Shown piece by piece: positions 4,577 through 7,737 of a DNA stretch of 7,737 bases; the first letter of the stretch is position 1; each line of letters starts with the position of its first letter. The notes beneath the pieces are model-generated. The model ran no database searches, was not told the origin of the DNA, and was given only the letters and a program-made list of their open reading frames with translations. Source of the DNA: Sulfurovum sp. (lineage in GTDB: Bacteria > Campylobacterota > Campylobacteria > Campylobacterales > Sulfurovaceae). Made by a program: the position numbers and the translations under genes. The DNA is taken from assembly GCA_015490315.1 (NCBI GenBank), contig WFYB01000170.1, positions 1 to 7,737 of the forward strand. The letters are read 5' to 3'.

Positions 4577-6589
4577 GTGTCATTAGCTTTAGCAAGAAAG
4601 TACCGTCCTGCCACATTTGATGACCTCATAGGACAGGAGTCGGTCTCGCAGACCCTCTCTCTTGCGCTTGACAACAACCGTCTTTCCCATGCCTATCTCT
4701 TCTCCGGTCTGCGCGGCAGCGGCAAAACCTCTACGGCGCGTATCTTCGCCAAAGCACTGCTGTGCGAAAAGGGCCCCTCTTCGCATCCCTGCGGTGAGTG
4801 TACCCACTGTGTCATGGCAGCAGAGAATCGCCATATGGATATCATCGAGATGGATGCGGCAAGCAACCGCGGGATCGATGATATCAAAGAGCTGATCGAG
4901 CATACCAAATACAAACCGAGCTCGGCACGCTACAAGATCTTCATCATCGATGAGGTACATATGCTCACCACACAGGCGTTCAATGCCCTGCTCAAAACGC
5001 TCGAAGAGCCGCCTGATTTCGTCAAGTTTATCCTCGCGACCACCGATCCGCTCAAACTGCCTGCAACGATCCTCTCACGTACGCAGCACTTCCGCTTCAA
5101 GAAGATACCCCACAATCTTGTCGTCACCCACCTCGAGCATATCCTCAATCTCGAACAGATCAGCTACGAGAAAGAGGCGCTGGAGATCATAGCGCGTTCG
5201 GGTGCAGGGAGCCTGAGAGACTCTCTGACACTGCTTGATCAGGCGATTGTCTACTCCAAGAACCATGTCGATGTAGCGACCGTGACCGGGATGCTCGGCA
5301 TCATTGAGCCCAGCCTCCTTGCCAAGCTCCTGCAGGATATCCTGCAGAAAAATACCGGGGAGATACTCGGCTTTATCCAACTCGCTGCAGATTACGAAGC
5401 GGAGATGATCCTCGATGAGCTCACCCTCTATCTCAAAGAGCTGCTGCTCTCTCAGGATACCACCTATTCGCCGATGATCATCGAGCGGTTCTTCCGTATC
5501 ATCGCTGACTCCAAGGGATTGCTCTCGCTGGGTAGTGACGGTGAGTTTGTCCTCTCTTTGACACTCTTCAAGATGATGGAGGCACTCGAGATCAGAGAGA
5601 TCGATGCCATGATCAAAGGGCTGCAAAAAGAGCTGCAGGGTGTTGAGGTAAGCGAAGTAATGGTCAGCAGTGTCCCGGTCTCCGAAGTGGTCACGATCAC
5701 CGAAGAGGAGATCGTAGCCACCCTTCCCAAAACAGCTGTTGATGCTTCAACACCTAAAAGTGAGAAAACAGAACCCAAGAGCTCTCATACTCCTCCCCAA
5801 CAGACAGCAGGAAATACACCATCGAACGAAGAGCCGACAGAAGCACCCCACACAGTGACACTAACGAGCAAAAAGGACGAACATAGCATAGAGCCTTCTA
5901 TTGCAAAACAAAACGCCAATACCCAACAGGCGGAAACAACGACCTCTCCTCTCAACCCTCAACCCTCAACCCTCAACGCCAACAAGTTCACAGAACTTCT
6001 TTCAAAAATCTATGATAGAGACTATGATCTCGGCAGTTGCTTTGAGCGCAATATCACTTTCGTCAGCTTTGAAGAGAATAAACTAACCTGGGAGTCGACT
6101 GCCGAAGGCGAAGAGAAAAAGATGCTCATCAAACACTGGGGTGTGATCAATATGTTCGTCAAAGAACTCTTCGGCTTTGAGACCAAGATCATCAACATCG
6201 CTAAAAAAAAAGCCTCTAGGTGTCTGACCTCGGATGACAATGCTTCAGCGTTGTCGTCTGCGGGTCTGACCCCAAACAAATTGACCTCCGATGATTTGTC
6301 GCGAAGCGATGAATCGTCTGCGGGTCAAACAAACAGGGAGCAAGGAGCAAGGAGTAGGGAGCAATCGACAGAAAGTACTCTACAGCAAGAAAATACTGTT
6401 CACAACGATGCTGACAGCAGCTCCATGATCGAAGAGATAGAGATGAAGAGCTCCTGCATCGCTCCGGATGCTGGCGAGAAAGAAGCAGCCAAAGAGAAAG
6501 ACCCATCAACCCTCCTTGAAGAACCGATGGTCAAAACCGCTATGGAACTCTTCGATCCCAAAAAAGTACGGATCAAACGAAATACTTAA
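4577..6589 (+). CDS. dnaX: DNA polymerase III subunit tau/gamma (clamp-loader ATPase), 670 aa
   Basis: AAA+ motor subunit of the replicative clamp loader, which loads the beta clamp on DNA. Visible motifs: conserved N-terminus ALARKYRPATFDDLIGQ (4-20), Walker A GLRGSGKTS (44-52), zinc cysteines C63, C72, C75 and C78, Walker B DEVH (125-128), sensor 1 ATTD (154-157), arginine-finger motif SRT (167-169, SRC in many bacteria) and sensor 2 GSLRDS (211-216). Domain III runs to about 350. A Ser/Thr/Pro/Glu-rich linker follows (about 355-468), then a folded C-terminal domain (about 469-545). The end ELFDPKKVRIK (657-667) looks like the usual DnaX terminal helix. Between residues 546 and about 640 lies a low-complexity insert encoded by repeats. 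An A9 run at codons 543-545 may allow a shorter product of 547 aa. The long translated repeats make the protein longer than its domains require. Confidence 0.98.
   Translation: MSLALARKYRPATFDDLIGQESVSQTLSLALDNNRLSHAYLFSGLRGSGKTSTARIFAKALLCEKGPSSHPCGECTHCVMAAENRHMDIIEMDAASNRGIDDIKELIEHTKYKPSSARYKIFIIDEVHMLTTQAFNALLKTLEEPPDFVKFILATTDPLKLPATILSRTQHFRFKKIPHNLVVTHLEHILNLEQISYEKEALEIIARSGAGSLRDSLTLLDQAIVYSKNHVDVATVTGMLGIIEPSLLAKLLQDILQKNTGEILGFIQLAADYEAEMILDELTLYLKELLLSQDTTYSPMIIERFFRIIADSKGLLSLGSDGEFVLSLTLFKMMEALEIREIDAMIKGLQKELQGVEVSEVMVSSVPVSEVVTITEEEIVATLPKTAVDASTPKSEKTEPKSSHTPPQQTAGNTPSNEEPTEAPHTVTLTSKKDEHSIEPSIAKQNANTQQAETTTSPLNPQPSTLNANKFTELLSKIYDRDYDLGSCFERNITFVSFEENKLTWESTAEGEEKKMLIKHWGVINMFVKELFGFETKIINIAKKKASRCLTSDDNASALSSAGLTPNKLTSDDLSRSDESSAGQTNREQGARSREQSTESTLQQENTVHNDADSSSMIEEIEMKSSCIAPDAGEKEAAKEKDPSTLLEEPMVKTAMELFDPKKVRIKRNT
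5949..5976 (+). repeat. Heptanucleotide tandem repeat CCCTCAA x4 inside dnaX
   Basis: There are four units of 7 bases: CTCTCAA, then CCCTCAA three times without error. Seven bases read three ways give a 7-residue protein period (LNPQPST), seen as LNPQPSTLN at residues 459-467 at the end of the disordered linker. It does not shift the frame because the sequence in and around the repeat stays open. Confidence 0.9.
6203..6227 (+). other. Candidate dnaX recoding / transcriptional slippage site (A9 with stops in both other frames)
   Basis: Nine A's (6203-6211) encode Lys543-545 and are followed by G. After a -1 shift, or an extra A in the mRNA, reading continues as Ser-Leu and hits TAG at 6217-6219, giving a 547-residue protein. 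After a +1 shift, or one lost A, it reads Pro-Leu-Gly-Val and hits TGA at 6225-6227, giving 549 residues. A stem-loop begins at 6226. In E. coli, dnaX makes gamma by -1 frameshifting at A AAA AAG before a stem-loop. In Thermus thermophilus it is made by slippage on a run of nine A's. The elements are seen here; their use is inferred. No clear upstream Shine-Dalgarno stimulator is visible. Confidence 0.5.
6226..6266 (+). repeat. REP-like palindrome copy 1 inside dnaX
   Basis: The left arm 6226-6243 pairs with the right arm 6248-6266: 18 pairs including a few G-U, one bulged C at 6261 and the tetraloop TTCA. It begins GACCTCGGATGA and ends TCGTCTGCGGGTC. It encodes LTSDDNASALSSAG in frame. It lies 14 bases after the A9 run and could act as a stimulatory RNA structure. 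Confidence 0.8.
6281..6328 (+). repeat. REP-like palindrome copy 2 inside dnaX
   Basis: The left arm from 6281 (TTGACC) pairs with the right arm ending 6328 (GGTCAA). The stem is long, with G-U pairs, one bulge (6321) and a mismatch, and is capped by GCGAAGC (6301-6307), a sequence known to form an unusually stable mini-hairpin. It shares GACCTC(G/C)GATGA and the 13-base TCGTCTGCGGGTC with copy 1, while the loop regions differ with base pairing kept. It encodes LTSDDLSRSDESSAG, matching the copy 1 protein pattern. Confidence 0.8.
6334..6361 (+). repeat. Heptanucleotide tandem repeat YARGGAG x4 inside dnaX
   Basis: The four units are CAGGGAG, CAAGGAG, CAAGGAG and TAGGGAG. The array starts five bases after palindrome copy 2. 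It is translated in frame as part of the Glu/Arg/Ser-rich segment at about residues 587-595. It has the same unit length and copy number as the CCCTCAA array at 5949-5976, but the sequence is purine-rich on the coding strand. Confidence 0.85.
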
Positions 6590-7395
6590 TCCACCCAAGC
6601 CTCTGTAACGATTGCCGGATTATCGTCATAGATCTTGATCTTCTTGGCATCCTTGCAGCGTCCGTCATCACTAAGCTCAAAGATGACCATCTGGAAGATC
6701 GCTTTGCATTGGTCAGGCACATCAAAATGACCGCCAAGTCCGGTGAGAAAACGTCGGATTGGTACCTCGCTCTCCATGCCTATCACACCATCCCTGCATC
6801 CAGTCAGCCCCACATCCGTCACATAACAGCATCCATCAACAATACTTAGATCATCCGTCGCTACGTGGGTATGGGTACCCAGTATCGCGGAGACATCCAT
6901 TTTAAGCATATGCAAAAGTGCCTGCTTTTCGGAGCTGGCTTCCGCATGCATATCGATAATGATATGTCTAAGCCCCTGCGCTTTGAGTGAAGCCACTACA
7001 GAGGTGATCATCGTAAAAGGATTGTCCACCATCGGCATCGTATAGTGCCCCATGAGATTGAGTATAGCTACCTCACTGCCATGTACTGTTGTCTGAAAGA
7101 TGCCTTTGCCGGGTGTTGCCTGGGGATAGTTCATCGGTCGTATCAGAGGATAGGTGTCAAAGAGGGTAAGGATCTCTTTTTTATCGAAGCTGTGATTGCC
7201 GCCGGTCATCATATCGATACCGTAGCCAAGTAGTTCATCGGCATTTTTCCGCGTCAATCCAAAACCGTGCGAAGCATTCTCATAATTGCCAATGACAAAA
7301 TCAAGCTGGTGTTCTTCGCGCAGGCGTGCGAGATGCTGCTTGATCATCAAACGTCCCGGTTTGCCGACGATGTCTCCTATAAATCCTATACGCAT
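6586..7395 (-). CDS. ymdB: YmdB-family metallophosphodiesterase (269 aa)
   Basis: Calcineurin-like metallophosphoesterase of the B. subtilis YmdB / Deinococcus DR1281 family, whose members hydrolyse 2',3'-cyclic nucleotides (B. subtilis YmdB also affects biofilm and motility). It is unrelated to E. coli YmdB, a macrodomain protein. The dinuclear metal ligands are in place: D8 in GDIVG, E39 and N40 in NYENASHG, N67 and H68 in GGNHSFDKKE, H150 in DMHAEASSEK, and H175 and H177 in GTHTHV. The N-terminal MRIGFIGDIVGKPGR is typical, and 269 residues is normal family length (about 255-270). GAAGGA at 7401-7406 on the minus strand supports the ATG. Its stop overlaps the stop of convergent dnaX. The substrate in this organism is inferred only from the family. 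Confidence 0.94.
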   Translation of the reverse strand: MRIGFIGDIVGKPGRLMIKQHLARLREEHQLDFVIGNYENASHGFGLTRKNADELLGYGIDMMTGGNHSFDKKEILTLFDTYPLIRPMNYPQATPGKGIFQTTVHGSEVAILNLMGHYTMPMVDNPFTMITSVVASLKAQGLRHIIIDMHAEASSEKQALLHMLKMDVSAILGTHTHVATDDLSIVDGCCYVTDVGLTGCRDGVIGMESEVPIRRFLTGLGGHFDVPDQCKAIFQMVIFELSDDGRCKDAKKIKIYDDNPAIVTEAWVD

Positions 7396-7464
7396 ACTTT
7401 TCCTTCATCCCGGGCGTATCCTATGCTCATTGCATTCGCATAAACGGATCGCCGTGCGAGCCTA

Positions 7465-7488
7465 CAAAAGCAAAGCAGTTTGCTTTTG
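7465..7488 (-). terminator. Perfect 10-bp stem-loop just after the fabH stop
   Basis: CAAAAGCAAA (7465-7474) and TTTGCTTTTG (7479-7488) are exact inverted arms around a 4-base loop, starting one base after the fabH TAA. The stem is AT-rich and no separate T-run follows on the minus strand, so it is not a textbook intrinsic terminator. It may cap the fabH mRNA or be part of a dispersed palindromic repeat. Partial outer arms, GAGCC/GGCTC (7458-7462 with 7495-7499), extend the symmetry into the last fabH codons. Confidence 0.5.
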
Positions 7489-7489
7489 C

Positions 7490-7737
7490 TTAACGGCTCT
7501 CCCCAGAAAACGGCAGCAATGCCGAAGCCCATGTCAAACCTCCACCGAAGGTATCAAGCAGTATCAGTTCGCCTTTTTTCAGCTTGCCACTCTCCCAGAG
7601 ATCATTGATCGCCATCGGGATGGAGGCAGCAGAGGTATTGCCGTACTTATGTACTGTAAGGGCCACCTGATCTTCACGCATCTTCAGTGCATCACCGACC
7701 GCTTTGATAATGCGGTAATTTGCCTGATGGGGAATAA
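7490..7737 (-). CDS. fabH: Beta-ketoacyl-ACP synthase III, C-terminal 81 residues (5' end beyond window)
   Basis: FabH condenses acetyl-CoA with malonyl-ACP to start fatty-acid synthesis. Only the end of the gene is present. Reading inward from the edge gives IPHQANYRI, with the catalytic His (codon 7727-7729) and the HQAN signature. KYGNTSAASIP follows, with the catalytic Asn (codon 7637-7639), then TFGGGLTWASALLPF, the standard FabH end. The active-site Cys is outside the window. The protein continues five residues (SGESR) past the usual end. These codons lie in the outer arm of the adjacent palindrome, so the extension may come from a repeat inserted at the stop. It is upstream of, and on the same strand as, the ymdB-family gene, with 94 bases between. 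Confidence 0.96.
   Translation of the reverse strand, partial: IPHQANYRIIKAVGDALKMREDQVALTVHKYGNTSAASIPMAINDLWESGKLKKGELILLDTFGGGLTWASALLPFSGESR

Noticed and set aside
5075..5626. A 183-codon minus-strand open frame inside dnaX
   Set aside because: It overlaps the conserved AAA+ and domain III coding sequence and has no ribosome site or family resemblance.
6203..6211. A9 run as a phase-variation tract switching dnaX on and off
   Set aside because: dnaX is essential, so full off-switching is unlikely. A short-form product from slippage fits better. A sequencing length error is also unlikely because the frame stays open to a conserved-looking C-terminus.
7409..7414. CCCGGG palindrome upstream of the ymdB-family start
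   Set aside because: A 6-bp palindrome is expected by chance, and it has no flanking symmetry suggesting an operator.

Overview
The window looks like a chromosomal housekeeping segment from a Campylobacterota (epsilonproteobacterial) genome, probably of the Sulfurovum/Sulfurimonas type. This is inferred from protein character: DnaX has SRT where many bacteria have SRC, LeuS is compact with two Cys-rich zinc knuckles, and the genes are tightly packed with mixed orientations. No database search was possible, so the lineage is a judgement.

Layout. On the minus strand, from right to left, ypfJ (neutral zinc metallopeptidase, 4472-3585), a cytoplasmic leucine-rich-repeat protein (3575-2568) and leuS (leucyl-tRNA synthetase, 2491-50) run head to tail. 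ypfJ and the LRR gene are only 9 bases apart and are probably co-transcribed. leuS has a candidate promoter of its own. Divergent from ypfJ, dnaX (DNA polymerase III tau/gamma subunit, 4577-6589, GTG start) runs on the plus strand. The two promoters face each other in a 104-base gap. dnaX converges on a YmdB-family metallophosphodiesterase gene (7395-6586, minus), and the two stop codons share TTAA. At the right edge is the 3' end of fabH (minus, cut by the window).

The most interesting region is the 3' third of dnaX. A run of nine A's (6203-6211) is followed by stops in both alternative frames within 16 bases: TAG in -1 and TGA in +1. A long stem-loop starts 15 bases after the run. This resembles the dnaX recoding or slippage sites known from E. 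coli and Thermus, and would give a 547-residue short form besides the 670-residue product. The same linker carries two related REP-like palindromes and two separate four-unit heptanucleotide repeats, all translated in frame. Related heptad-like sequence begins at the leuS stop codon, and another palindrome sits at the fabH stop, so small repeats have settled repeatedly at gene ends and in a tolerant protein linker.

Functionally the genes are housekeeping: translation (leuS), replication (dnaX), fatty-acid initiation (fabH) and nucleotide or RNA metabolism (YmdB family). The LRR protein and YpfJ are accessory or of unknown role. I saw no tRNA, rRNA, CRISPR array, insertion sequence or phage gene.
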